From an uncultured Bacteroidales bacterium (lineage in GTDB: Bacteria > Bacteroidota > Bacteroidia > Bacteroidales > Paludibacteraceae): DNA of 64,000 bases. Within the stretch, counting starts at the first letter, position 1. Each line of letters begins with the position of its first letter. A model generated the notes under the pieces. It did not search any database, had not been told where the DNA came from, and worked only from the letters and a program-made list of their open reading frames with translations. Both the position numbers and the translations under genes were made by a program. Where the stretch lies: NCBI GenBank assembly GCA_900317745.1, contig ONHW01000018.1, positions 1 to 64,000 on the forward strand, given 5' to 3'. Of this stretch, positions 17,568 to 27,151 are shown one piece after another.

Positions 17568-17598
17568 TTTTCCCCCTCTGAGAGGGGGCCAGGGGGTG
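17568..17598. repeat. REP-like inverted repeat, right arm of the DUF559 unit
   Basis: The opposite-facing 31-base arm, directly abutting the rseP stop codon, with CCCCCTCT-G-AGAGGGGG at its core. Confidence 0.9.
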
Positions 17599-19149
17599 TC
17601 AGAAGAATGCTTTGAAAATATCATTGCCATTGGCGTAAATTAGCAGCGCTATCAGCAACCAGAAGCCTACATTGTTGATTTTCTCCAGCCACTTGTCAGG
17701 AATCTGTCTGCCCGTGATCATCTCCAGCAGGAGCAACAGCACATAGCCGCCGTCCAAAGCAGGAATAGGCAGGAAGTTCATGAACGCGAGAATAAGCGAC
17801 AAGAAAGCAGTCATATACCAAAACGCCTGCCAGTTCCATGCCTGCGGGAACATATTCTTGATTGCGCCGAAACCGCCAAGCGACTCAGCGCCCTCCTTGG
17901 TAAACACGATTCGGAACTGCTTGACGTACATCACCAGTTGCTCCCAACCGTAACGGATACCGGCAGGAATGGCTTCTGCCAACGTATAATCCTTGTGCAC
18001 AGGAGTGAAGAAAGCGTCCAGCGGTTTCATCATTACGCCCATCATACATCTATCACCGATAAACAAGTGAGCCTCGCGATATTCGCCTTGGCGGTACAAA
18101 CCAACAGTCACGCTGTCGCACGGATGGAGTGCCAGTGCGTTCTGAACCATTACGGTACACGGTGTAGATTCACCGTTGATACTTATCACGCTGTCACCCT
18201 TCTGCATACCTCCGTAGTACGCAGCGTTATTTTCAATCACCGAGTCCACGACAAACGGCACAAAATAGTTAACCAACACATACGGACGCTTCTGATACGT
18301 CTTGTCCTGACGAGCCTTGGCACGCTCTACGCGATCATGCTCGTTATGCAAGGCAAGGAACCGTGTACCCAGATCTTCCGACATACGCAGATTAACCTCC
18401 TGTCCTGCACGCAGCACAACAACGTCACGTTTGCCCTCAATAATCAGGCTCTGTACGATATCTGCCAAGAACTCCGGCTCCGTACCATCGATGCTGATAA
18501 TCTTGTCTTGCTGACGGAAACCTTCCTCTTCAAGTATAGGAGCGTAGTACAGACCGCTGTCAATCTTGCTGAGCGGTAACGAGTTCTCGCCCCAATGATA
18601 CAATATAGCACCGAACATCAGCAATGCGGCAACGAAGTTCACCAATATACCTCCAAGGATAATCAGCAGTCGTTGCCAGGCTTTCTTACTGCGAAACTCC
18701 CATGGTTGCGGTTCGCTGGGTAGGTCGGTAGCGGCTTTCGTCTCATCCACCATACCGGCAATAGAGCAGTAACCGCCAAATGGTACCCAACCTATACCCC
18801 ACTCCGTGTTGTCGGGATCACGACGCCAGTCACCTTCAGGCAGAGCGTTGATTTCTTCGTCGGTCATCGGACGATAAAGGACGTTGCCCTTGTCATCTTT
18901 CTTCGGTTGGTTGGTAAGCGGATCTATCTGTTCGGTGGCAGCAGGTTCAACGTTCGGAGCAAAGAATGCAAAACGCCACTTGCCGTCCACCTTCTTCATG
19001 CGGAAAAGCGAGAAGCGGGGATTGAAGAACATGTAGAACTTCTCCACACGCACCTTGAACAGACGCGCAAACGTGAAGTGTCCCAACTCATGTATTACTA
19101 CCAGAAAACTTAATGCTATCAGTAATTGTATCCACTGTATTGCAGCCAT
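17599..19149 (-). CDS. rseP: RseP-type site-2 protease (M50 metallopeptidase)
   Basis: An intramembrane zinc protease of 516 residues that cuts membrane-bound anti-sigma factors and signal-peptide remnants. The zinc site HELGH is at residues 20-24 in the first helix. The second metal motif, PIPALDGGYVLL, is near the C-terminus. A long insert before the central helix (about residues 60-130) is usual in Bacteroidetes copies. PDZ-like segments lie in between (EEGFRQQDKIISIDGTEPEF and GGMQKGDSVISINGE). It lies 75 bases after dxr, the common Bacteroidetes order dxr-rseP. The stop is immediately followed by the REP-like arm. Confidence 0.95.
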   Translation of the reverse strand: MAAIQWIQLLIALSFLVVIHELGHFTFARLFKVRVEKFYMFFNPRFSLFRMKKVDGKWRFAFFAPNVEPAATEQIDPLTNQPKKDDKGNVLYRPMTDEEINALPEGDWRRDPDNTEWGIGWVPFGGYCSIAGMVDETKAATDLPSEPQPWEFRSKKAWQRLLIILGGILVNFVAALLMFGAILYHWGENSLPLSKIDSGLYYAPILEEEGFRQQDKIISIDGTEPEFLADIVQSLIIEGKRDVVVLRAGQEVNLRMSEDLGTRFLALHNEHDRVERAKARQDKTYQKRPYVLVNYFVPFVVDSVIENNAAYYGGMQKGDSVISINGESTPCTVMVQNALALHPCDSVTVGLYRQGEYREAHLFIGDRCMMGVMMKPLDAFFTPVHKDYTLAEAIPAGIRYGWEQLVMYVKQFRIVFTKEGAESLGGFGAIKNMFPQAWNWQAFWYMTAFLSLILAFMNFLPIPALDGGYVLLLLLEMITGRQIPDKWLEKINNVGFWLLIALLIYANGNDIFKAFF

Positions 19150-19224
19150 AATTGATTGTTATATTGTCGCTATGCGACGTTAAATAGTTAAAAATGGTTT
19201 TGTTTGCGACAAAACGTTAATCGG

Positions 19225-20370
19225 TTAATTGAGTAAAGCATCCACAAATATACGCGTTTCGGCATCCGTGCGCACATAATCGTCGTATGTCGGTTTGGCT
19301 ATGAACGGCATCTCATCCATCGCGCGGCTGATAAGTTCGGACATCTGCAAGAACTTGCATCTATGCTCGCGGAAAGCGAGGTTCACCACTTCGTTGGCAG
19401 CATTGAGCACACAAGGTGCTGTACCGCCAAGGTTTGTAGCTTTGTAGGCAAGACCGAGGTTAGGGAAACGTGCCAAATCCGGTTTGTCGAACGTGAGTGC
19501 ACCAAGTGCTGCCAGATCAGCACGTGGGAAGTTTGATGCGATACGCTCGGGATAGGTCAGTGCCAGTTGTATAGGCACGCGCATATCCGGTGCGCCGAGT
19601 TGCGCTTTGATAGCACCGTCCACGAACTGAACGGCTGAATGTACTATCGACTGCGGATGAATCAGCACCTCTATCTTCTCTACCGGCACGCCGAACAGCC
19701 ACTTGGCCTCAATGACCTCAAAGCCCTTGTTCATCATTGATGCAGAGTCAATGGTAATCTTCGCACCCATGTTCCAATTCGGGTGTTGCAGTGCCTGCTC
19801 CGGCGTAACAGTTTCCATCTGCTCCAAAGTGAAGTTACGGAACGGACCACCGGAAGCTGTAAGCAGAATCTTCTCTATCTCCGCCTGTTCCCCTATCAGC
19901 GACTGGAAGATTGCCGAGTGCTCGCTATCAACGGGCAAGATCGGAGTATGGTGCTTCTGCGCCAGTTCGCAAATCAGTTCACCGGCTACAACCAAGGTCT
20001 CTTTGTTGGCAAGGGCGATGGTCTTTCCGGCTTTGATGGCCTCTATAGTCGGACGCAAACCGGCATAGCCGACCATAGCAGCCACAACTATATCAATCGG
20101 TGCGAACGTTACCATCTCCGCGATAGCATCAGCACCTGCCCACACCTTGCATGGCTCGTCCTTCAGAACTTCTCTCAGAGTCGGAAACAATGCTTCATCA
20201 GCAATGCACACCACTTCGGGATGAAACTCTTTGGCTTGACTGATCAGCAGATCTACCGATCGGTTCGCACAAATAGCATACACTCCAAACCGTTCGGGAT
20301 TATTCCGAACAATATCCAACGTCTGTGTACCTATACTGCCGGTACTGCCTAATATTGCTAATTGTTTCAT
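19225..20370 (-). CDS. dxr: 1-deoxy-D-xylulose 5-phosphate reductoisomerase
   Basis: The second enzyme of the non-mevalonate isoprenoid pathway, converting DXP to methylerythritol phosphate with NADPH. At 381 residues it is full length. ILGSTGSIGTQTLDIV is the N-terminal nucleotide-binding motif; PVDSEHSAIFQ contains the conserved metal-binding acid; LTASGGPFRN and HPNWNMGAKITIDSA are signature stretches of the active site. It starts at ATG 20370. Upstream, 20371-20486 holds overlapping inverted repeats. It is followed by rseP. Confidence 0.97.
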   Translation of the reverse strand: MKQLAILGSTGSIGTQTLDIVRNNPERFGVYAICANRSVDLLISQAKEFHPEVVCIADEALFPTLREVLKDEPCKVWAGADAIAEMVTFAPIDIVVAAMVGYAGLRPTIEAIKAGKTIALANKETLVVAGELICELAQKHHTPILPVDSEHSAIFQSLIGEQAEIEKILLTASGGPFRNFTLEQMETVTPEQALQHPNWNMGAKITIDSASMMNKGFEVIEAKWLFGVPVEKIEVLIHPQSIVHSAVQFVDGAIKAQLGAPDMRVPIQLALTYPERIASNFPRADLAALGALTFDKPDLARFPNLGLAYKATNLGGTAPCVLNAANEVVNLAFREHRCKFLQMSELISRAMDEMPFIAKPTYDDYVRTDAETRIFVDALLN

Positions 20371-20383
20371 TTTATTTAGTCAA

Positions 20384-20471
20384 AAGACCGTGCTCCGCAC
20401 TCAAAGACAAATGATACAAGCCTAATCCCTCTTTGTTCTTTCAGTAAAACGGTCCTTTTTTCTTTGAGCAC
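20384..20471. other. Overlapping inverted repeats between the M23 gene and dxr
   Basis: AAGACCGT (20384-20391) pairs with ACGGTCCTT (20447-20455), and GCACTCAAAG (20396-20405) pairs mostly with CTTTGAGCAC (20461-20470). The two pairings cross one another, so only one can form at a time in RNA. It could be a terminator or an attenuator-like leader of dxr; the evidence is only the pairing. A run of T follows the GACCGT stem on one strand. Confidence 0.3.
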
Positions 20472-20486
20472 CAAATGTGCAGTCTG

Positions 20487-21314
20487 TTAAAAAGCTATTA
20501 TTTCTTCGGGGTTAATCTCCTGCCCCTGCTTCCACAACTCGAATACGAACGGTGTACCGTCCTGAACGACAGCTATGGTTTGCCCCGTCTGTACGGCATC
20601 GCCTACCTTGCACAGCACGCGTCCCACGTTTCTATACACCGACAGATAGGTTCTGTGCAAAGCCATGACGGTAAATGTCTCGTTTTCCTCGGCATCCACA
20701 TATACGATAGTGCCATCCAGTGTGGCGCAGACGTTTTCTTTGTTAGGCGTCTGGATGGTCACACCATGCCTGCCTTCTTGAGGAGCATACGTATTAATAA
20801 TCACACCGTGTGCAGGAGTATAAAGAGAGAATACCGGCGTACTGGCAGGCGCATCGAACAGCAACAGGTTATCCCGTTCGCGCGACTCATATTCGGCAAG
20901 AAATGCCTCTGTGGCTTCGTTCTTTGCTTCCAGCAACTGCTCCTGCATGATTATCTGCAGTGAGTCTAGGCTGACCACTGTATCACTCTTGACTTCGCCT
21001 GCCACGACATCGCGCACGATGCTGATATACTGCGTCTGCAGGTCCATGGTGTGTTGCAACGAGTCAATACGCATTGACTCTTCAATAATCTCCTGTCTCA
21101 AACTCGCAGAGTAGCCCGGCAGAAAATTCCGGACAGGCGTATACACAATCAGCAACGACAATATACCGATAGTAAGCAGAAACATCAGAAACACCACGGT
21201 GAACACGCCGAGTCCCGACACATGAATGTGCCAGAACTCACGCAGCGTGTCATCGTCAATCAGCGTCAAGCGCCTCTTGTGGCGTATGCGCCTGAACCAA
21301 CTTTCTTCTCTCAT
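20487..21314 (-). CDS. M23/LytM-like peptidoglycan protein, probably non-catalytic
   Basis: A membrane-anchored protein of 276 residues: a basic N-terminus, one helix (about residues 35-60), a coiled-coil-like region (about residues 70-150) and a C-terminal M23/LytM fold (GVTIQTPNKENVCATLDGTI, KVGDAVQTGQTIAVV). The zinc ligands of active M23 enzymes are missing: there is no HxxxD in the INTYAPQEGRHG region, and the HxH near the end is FELWKQG. It is therefore probably a regulator of cell-wall hydrolases or a scaffold. The ATG at 21314 is preferred to the TTG just before it. It follows fumarase by three bases. Confidence 0.8.
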   Translation of the reverse strand: MREESWFRRIRHKRRLTLIDDDTLREFWHIHVSGLGVFTVVFLMFLLTIGILSLLIVYTPVRNFLPGYSASLRQEIIEESMRIDSLQHTMDLQTQYISIVRDVVAGEVKSDTVVSLDSLQIIMQEQLLEAKNEATEAFLAEYESRERDNLLLFDAPASTPVFSLYTPAHGVIINTYAPQEGRHGVTIQTPNKENVCATLDGTIVYVDAEENETFTVMALHRTYLSVYRNVGRVLCKVGDAVQTGQTIAVVQDGTPFVFELWKQGQEINPEEIIAF

Positions 21315-21317
21315 CAA

Positions 21318-22958
21318 TTATTTGATAATTGTACAACCCGTACAAGGTTTCAGTTGCTTGAAGAAATCATTACCTTTATCGTCCACAAGGATGAATGCAG
21401 GGAAGTTCTCCACCTCAATCTTCCAGATAGCTTCCATGCCTAACTCGGGATACTCCACGCACTCGATGGCTTTGATATTCTCTTGCGCAAGAATAGCGGC
21501 AGGACCGCCAATCGAACCGAGGTAGAATCCTCCGTGCTTCTGACATGCGTTGGTCACCTCAATCGAGCGGTTGCCCTTGGCAAGCATGATCAGACTTCCG
21601 CCATGATCCTGGAACTCATCAACGTACGGATCCATACGCCCGGCTGTAGTCGGACCCATCGAACCGCAAGCCATGCCTGCAGGCGTCTTAGCAGGACCGG
21701 CATAATAGATAGGATGGTCCTTCAGATACTCAGGCATCGGTTCGCCTGCATCCAGACGGGCTTTGATCTTGGCGTGTGCTATATCGCGACCGACGATGAT
21801 TGTGCCGTTCAGGCTCAGACGTGTACCAATCGGATATTTTGTCAATATCTTGCAAACGTCAGCCATCGGCTGATTAAGGTCAATGCGTACCGCATCACCC
21901 TCGCCGGCATTGCGCAGTTCGGCAGGTATGAGCGATGCGGGATTGTTATCCATCTTCTCAATCCATATACCGTCCTTGTTGATCTTGCACTTGATATTGC
22001 GGTCCGCTGAGCACGACACGCCCAAGCCGATCGGGCAGCTTGCGCCATGACGCGGCAGACGGACAACGCGCACGTCATGCGCCATGTACTTGCCGCCGAA
22101 CTGTGCACCCAGACCAATCTTGTAAGCCTCTTGCAGCAAGCGTTTCTCAAGCTCAATATCGCGGAACGCACGCCCCGTCTCGTCACCTGTGGTAGGCAGA
22201 CTGTCGTAGTAGTGCGTTGAAGCAAGTTTGACTGTCAGCAGATTCTTCTCCGCTGATGTGCCGCCAATGACAATAGCGATGTGATACGGCGGGCAGGCTG
22301 CAGTACCCAGACTCTTCATCTTCTCAACCAGGAACGGGATAAGTGTACCTTCGTTCTGGATGCGTGCTTTGGTCTCCTGATACAGATAGGTCTTATTGGC
22401 ACTACCGCCGCCTTTGGTTACGCACAGGAAATTATACTCCATCCCATGGGTAGCCTCTATATCTATCTGTGCCGGCAGATTGCACTTGGTGTTTACCTCG
22501 TTGTACATATCCAGCGGAGCGTTCTGACTGTAACGCAGGTTGCACTCCGTATAGGTGTTGAACACTCCGCGACTCAATGCTTCTTCATCGCAGAAACCTG
22601 TCCATACCTGCTGGCCTTTCTCACCGTGAATGATAGCAGTACCCGTATCCTGGCACAAAGGCAGTTGTCCTTTGGCAGCAACCTCTGCATTACGAAGGAA
22701 TGTCAGAGCCACATACTTATCGTTGGCACTTGCTTCCGGATCACGCAGAATCTTTGCTACTTGCTCGTTGTGCGTACGGCGCAGCATAAAACTTACGTCG
22801 TGAAACGCCTGTTGAGCCATCATAGTCAGACCATCTGCATCAACCTTCAGGATGGGGTGACCTTCAAACTCGCTCACACTGACATGATCTTTGGTGAGCA
22901 GATAGTATTCCGTCTCGTCCTTGCCGAGTTGGAACATAGGTGCATACTTAAATTCCAT
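21318..22958 (-). CDS. Fumarate hydratase, class I (iron-sulfur)
   Basis: A 546-residue class I fumarase that interconverts fumarate and malate in the reductive branch leading to succinate and propionate. It is the fused single-chain form, with the alpha-like part ([31 protein letters not shown]) and the beta-like part ([20 protein letters not shown]) in one chain. Cys residues in PLCQDTG, AACPPYH and MACGSMGP probably hold the 4Fe-4S cluster. It has a clear promoter at 23040-23071 and is followed by the M23 gene. Confidence 0.94.
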   Translation of the reverse strand: MEFKYAPMFQLGKDETEYYLLTKDHVSVSEFEGHPILKVDADGLTMMAQQAFHDVSFMLRRTHNEQVAKILRDPEASANDKYVALTFLRNAEVAAKGQLPLCQDTGTAIIHGEKGQQVWTGFCDEEALSRGVFNTYTECNLRYSQNAPLDMYNEVNTKCNLPAQIDIEATHGMEYNFLCVTKGGGSANKTYLYQETKARIQNEGTLIPFLVEKMKSLGTAACPPYHIAIVIGGTSAEKNLLTVKLASTHYYDSLPTTGDETGRAFRDIELEKRLLQEAYKIGLGAQFGGKYMAHDVRVVRLPRHGASCPIGLGVSCSADRNIKCKINKDGIWIEKMDNNPASLIPAELRNAGEGDAVRIDLNQPMADVCKILTKYPIGTRLSLNGTIIVGRDIAHAKIKARLDAGEPMPEYLKDHPIYYAGPAKTPAGMACGSMGPTTAGRMDPYVDEFQDHGGSLIMLAKGNRSIEVTNACQKHGGFYLGSIGGPAAILAQENIKAIECVEYPELGMEAIWKIEVENFPAFILVDDKGNDFFKQLKPCTGCTIIK

Positions 22959-23039
22959 ATAATTGCATTTTATAGTTTTACGTTGTTGTCATTTCAGCAT
23001 TTTACGCACGCACTTGGGCGCGCGCACATATTAACGCCA

Positions 23040-23071
23040 CAAAGTTACAAAAAAAAAATGATATTTGCAAA
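23040..23071 (-). promoter_or_regulatory. Promoter of fumarase operon
   Basis: Minus strand TAACTTTG (plus CAAAGTTA, 23040-23047) with TTTG (plus CAAA, 23068-23071) exactly 20 bases upstream. The leader would be about 75 bases. Leftward transcripts from here could run through M23, dxr, rseP and further. Confidence 0.75.
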
Positions 23072-23173
23072 TATTTACGCTATTTTCTCAACTATTAGCG
23101 TAATTTTGTTACCATACATACAACAACCGTGCACCAATCAAGTACACGGTCGAATGTCAATCAGCCTTGCAGC

Positions 23174-24019
23174 TTACAATGTATCAGGCCAGGGATTATG
23201 TGTTATTCCTGCCATTTGCTCCATACGTTTGTGCGAGAGTTCCAACAGGCGGTTCACCTCCTGTGCACGCGGTTGCGATTTGTCAGGCAAAATGGGTTCA
23301 CCAATCTCCACCTGCAACAAGGGCATATTCTTCGGTCCGAACAGGCGGAAAATACCCGTACGTTCACGATACGTTATCACGCACGGCAGGAGGGGCATGT
23401 CGTACTTGTATGCCATCGTGAATGCACCCTTTTGGAACGGACGCAAGGGCTTGTAATAATCCCATCGTTTCGCCTCGGGAAACACGTGCATCCAATATCC
23501 GCGGCGATGAAACTCGTCAAATGCCTCATTGAACTTCTTCAGCGCTGCCATTCCTGCCTCTGCATCCGGGATAGGTACACCACCTACAGTCTTCATAAAG
23601 AATCCGTCTTTTGTGCCGAAGTTAGGTGCGAACATAGGGATTTTGACATTCATTGGCACCTTCGCGGCAAGCAACACGCACGGGCAATCCAGGCGGAAAC
23701 AATGGTTGGCTATCGTTATCGCACCGCCGGACAACTCCTTTTTGAACTTCTTAAGATTTTCCCTACCCTTGTAGCGCAGACCCATTTGGATACGCAGTTT
23801 CAGGCGGAGTAGAAACCGAACAATCAGCGGAACAAGTATAGCGGTATTGATACGCGCACGCAGGCTGTCATCCACAAACGGATAATTCTCATCAACGGTA
23901 AATACGCTGGTAAACTTCGGCTGAACAAGTTGCTCGTAAGGGTTGTCTTCCGGATAGTTGATTCCCATCTGAGGAACATACACGCCCTCTGCCACTTGCA
24001 GTTCTTCGTATTTTTTCAT
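23174..24019 (-). CDS. PlsC-type 1-acylglycerol-phosphate acyltransferase
   Basis: A membrane-associated acyltransferase of about 281 residues that transfers an acyl chain in phospholipid or lipid synthesis. IANHCFRLDCP contains the catalytic HX4D box, and GGVPIPDAEAG and HVFPEAKRWDYYKPL match the second and third PlsC blocks (the usual EGTRS is replaced by PEAKRW). I choose the ATG at 24019 (MKKYEELQVAEG). The nearest upstream gene is V-ATPase subunit K, 107 bases away, so it may be read with that operon. Substrate specificity is uncertain. Confidence 0.85.
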   Translation of the reverse strand: MKKYEELQVAEGVYVPQMGINYPEDNPYEQLVQPKFTSVFTVDENYPFVDDSLRARINTAILVPLIVRFLLRLKLRIQMGLRYKGRENLKKFKKELSGGAITIANHCFRLDCPCVLLAAKVPMNVKIPMFAPNFGTKDGFFMKTVGGVPIPDAEAGMAALKKFNEAFDEFHRRGYWMHVFPEAKRWDYYKPLRPFQKGAFTMAYKYDMPLLPCVITYRERTGIFRLFGPKNMPLLQVEIGEPILPDKSQPRAQEVNRLLELSHKRMEQMAGITHNPWPDTL

Positions 24020-24126
24020 ACAATTGATAATTTTCTGTATTACCAACCCGCAACTACTCTCCGGGTTACAAAGAGCAGTTACGGGTTAGCAGACCATTTT
24101 GCAGGCTTCAGCAGAAGCACTGCCAA

Positions 24127-24585
<459 letters not shown>

Positions 24586-24617
24586 CTAGACGACTCATTA
24601 CCAGACGGCTAGTATAT

Positions 24618-26459
24618 TTATTTTGTGTTAGCAAACGGCTTGTAGAGATTACCTTTACCCTCGTAGCCGGAGTTCTTGAAGTACTCGACAAAAGTCAAAC
24701 GCAGCGGGTGAACAAACGCACCGAGCGAAGACATGGCGAGATTCAACAAGTGTCCGAGAAGCAGAATCAGTACGAACGGTATCCACTGCCATGTAGCACC
24801 TTCGGTTGAGCCGCCCATAACCATCAGTCCGAGATTATTGAACGCACCGCCCAACATACCACCAGCCAAGCCAAGAGCATACAGACGGATATACGAAAGT
24901 GTATCACCCAAGATTCCGGTAGCCATGTTATAGGTATCCCACAAACCCGCACCGATATTTAACAGCGGGTTGCGCCCCGGCGTGTTGAATACGTAAATCC
25001 CCAGTGCAGAGATTGCAGCAATGACGATCAGCACAGTCTTGGTAACCTCCATCGGCACACTAAGAGCCATACAGATGATCAGTGCCGCTATACCGCCCAC
25101 GATGAGCAGCGTCCAGCCCCACGTACCGAGTTGTGCGCGGAAGCCGAAGCGCTTGGTGTAACACAACGCCTTGACAACCATTGCCAGACAGATATGGAAC
25201 ACGCCGATAGCCAATGCAAGCACCATCGCTACGTCGTAGCCTCCTTCTATACCGGAGGCTGCATATTGCGCTTTGGTCAGGTACTGGAATCCGCCCTCCG
25301 TAATAACCTTGCCGTTGAGGAACAGGTAATCGATGCTCGGGAACAGCGCACTCAGATCCATGCCAAACGCTGTGCCGAGGAAGAAGCCTACGACAAGTGT
25401 TCCGACGCCCAGGGTCATGATAATCGGTCCAAGGCCATCAAACATGTCAATCTTCAGTTTGCCCTTGTAGGTAAGCCATCCGAACAACATGAGCAATATA
25501 CCGTAACCTGCATCGCCCATACACATCGAGAAGAACAGCAAGTAGAATGGAGCCAAAATCGGCGTCGGGTCAAACTCGCCATACGTTGGCCAACCGTACA
25601 TGCCGGTAAAGACCTCAAAGAGTTTGGCGAACTTGTTGTTGTTCAGTTTCACCGGTGTAGCGTCACCCTCGACAGGATCTTCAACCTCGTAATATGTGTC
25701 AAGTTCATTAAGGACTTTGTTGAGTTCGGCAGTCTTTTCCGTCGGGCAGAAGCCTTCCATCAGGCGCAATGCGCCATCGGCTGCGGTATCCGAGGATAGT
25801 TGTACCTTTTGCCAGTCAATGCTCCTGCGCAGCTCTGCGAGTTCGGCGCGTTTGGCGTCAAGGTTTGCTTTGCCCCATGCATCGATTCGTGCATCGGCTG
25901 CAGCAAGCAGCCCTGTGAGTGCCTCTACATCGGTCAGCAGTTCGGCTGAACTATGCTCATTGAGTGTCTGCTCAACACATCCCTCCGGCAGGCTGTATGG
26001 CTCACCGGCAAGAGTAAGAACAGTATCATTCTGACGCTTGGTGACAGCCACGCAGTAGAGTGTATCGCCCTCGTTGGCAACTATACTGCCCCACTCCTCA
26101 CGGAAGATTTTCTTCGGGCAGGTAAAGAAGTGCAGGTCATAACCGGCAGTCTTCAATTCGGCTATTCGTTCGCTACTGAACGTGCCCCAGACTGCCATGC
26201 GTTGCGCCTCTTTCTTCGTAGCCTCAATCTTGGCTATGACAGCGTTGCGTTCGCTGAGCAGTTGCTCGGGGGCTCCCGCCTCAATCAGACGCTGCAAAGC
26301 ATCGGCATCGGCAATAGTCTTGCGCAGTTGCTCGTCTTCAGCCAAACCTTCGGCTTTGAGGGTGACATGCACTACGCCGGCCTCACGTACTTTCTCAAGG
26401 AAAGCATCGTACTGCGAAGCTAGAACGAGGAACGTATATTTCTTCATTGACTCAATCAT
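24618..26459 (-). CDS. ntpI: V-type ATPase subunit I (a-subunit)
   Basis: The stator membrane subunit of 613 residues, with a long cytoplasmic N-terminal half (coiled coils, about residues 1-300) and seven to eight C-terminal helices that face the K ring. SMCMGDAGYGILLMLFGWLT and ILGDTLSYIRLYALGLAGG are strong family motifs; the Arg in SYIRLYALG is the presumed ion-channel arginine. Its ATG at 26459 overlaps the subunit D stop (ATGA). A second ATG follows at 26447. Full length for bacterial copies. Confidence 0.95.
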   Translation of the reverse strand: MIESMKKYTFLVLASQYDAFLEKVREAGVVHVTLKAEGLAEDEQLRKTIADADALQRLIEAGAPEQLLSERNAVIAKIEATKKEAQRMAVWGTFSSERIAELKTAGYDLHFFTCPKKIFREEWGSIVANEGDTLYCVAVTKRQNDTVLTLAGEPYSLPEGCVEQTLNEHSSAELLTDVEALTGLLAAADARIDAWGKANLDAKRAELAELRRSIDWQKVQLSSDTAADGALRLMEGFCPTEKTAELNKVLNELDTYYEVEDPVEGDATPVKLNNNKFAKLFEVFTGMYGWPTYGEFDPTPILAPFYLLFFSMCMGDAGYGILLMLFGWLTYKGKLKIDMFDGLGPIIMTLGVGTLVVGFFLGTAFGMDLSALFPSIDYLFLNGKVITEGGFQYLTKAQYAASGIEGGYDVAMVLALAIGVFHICLAMVVKALCYTKRFGFRAQLGTWGWTLLIVGGIAALIICMALSVPMEVTKTVLIVIAAISALGIYVFNTPGRNPLLNIGAGLWDTYNMATGILGDTLSYIRLYALGLAGGMLGGAFNNLGLMVMGGSTEGATWQWIPFVLILLLGHLLNLAMSSLGAFVHPLRLTFVEYFKNSGYEGKGNLYKPFANTK

Positions 26460-27091
26460 AATGCACCCTCCTTTCCTGCTTGCGACTCAGCTTCAGCTGC
26501 TGCCTCACGCTCGCGCTTGCTCTTAACTATTTTCTGACTTGACTTGGAGAGGTTCTCCTCGTCTTCCATGAATCGCTTGATCTTGCGGATAGCATCCTGA
26601 TAACCGGGAATCTGCACTTTTTCGAATAAGTTGACCTTCTGAGTAGTTTTCTTGCGAGCATACTCAAGCAGATCAACCTTCCGGCGCACAAACTCCTGAC
26701 GGATGCCTACCTCCGCGATAGCCTTGAGTTGTTCGAATCCATCAATAAACCACTTGGGTGACGAAAACAGGCTGAACTCCTTGGTAGAATACACGACCTC
26801 ATCCAGCACAGGCACACGTACACCGGCAATCTTCTTGATGGACATCCGCACATCATCCACGTGAATGAGCGATGTGTCGAACTCACCCCAAAGCGCAAGC
26901 ATCTGGTCATAATCCTTGATACGGCGGTTCACTTCGTCGTCGAGTTCTTTGATCTCGGCTTTCGCCTTCTTCACTTCGAGGCGCAACGCGCTCTCTTTGT
27001 TCTGAAGGGTCGGAAGTGTACGCTGGCGCATCTTGAGGTTCTTCTCCAGACCTTGCAGCGATGTTTTATTAAACTGATATGTTATTGCCAT
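26456..27091 (-). CDS. ntpD: V-type ATPase central stalk subunit D
   Basis: The rotor shaft subunit of 211 residues, made of two long helices forming an antiparallel coiled coil (about residues 5-65 and 130-195). FNKTSLQGLEKNLKMRQRTL near the start and KKTTQKVNLFEKVQIPGYQ near the end are the typical D motifs. It couples ATP hydrolysis in A3B3 to turning of the K ring. It lies 60 bases after subunit B and overlaps subunit I by four bases. Confidence 0.95.
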   Translation of the reverse strand: MAITYQFNKTSLQGLEKNLKMRQRTLPTLQNKESALRLEVKKAKAEIKELDDEVNRRIKDYDQMLALWGEFDTSLIHVDDVRMSIKKIAGVRVPVLDEVVYSTKEFSLFSSPKWFIDGFEQLKAIAEVGIRQEFVRRKVDLLEYARKKTTQKVNLFEKVQIPGYQDAIRKIKRFMEDEENLSKSSQKIVKSKREREAAAEAESQAGKEGAL

Positions 27092-27094
27092 TTT

Positions 27095-27150
27095 AATTTA
27101 CCATTTGGTCATTTACAATTATATCATTAATTTGGCCATTTGGTCATTGG
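27095..27150. repeat. AT-rich intercistronic repeats (ATTTGGTC/CATTTAC type)
   Basis: The gap between subunits B and D is built of variants of CATTTAC and ATTTGGTCATT. Related sequence fills the gaps at 28480-28541, 31054-31099 and 13021-13055. Confidence 0.6.
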
Positions 27151-27151
27151 G

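Larger units (their letters stand above)
17108..17598. mobile_element. Candidate mobile unit: DUF559 gene between REP-like inverted repeats
   Basis: A 491-base segment bounded by 31-base near-identical inverted repeats. The right end touches the rseP stop codon (17599-17601) exactly. The left end lies in the extreme 5' part of the acetyltransferase frame. The only complete gene inside encodes a DUF559 nuclease. The unit therefore fills the whole interval between two genes that were probably adjacent. No transposase or target-site duplication was identified, so movement is an inference from the arrangement. Confidence 0.55.
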
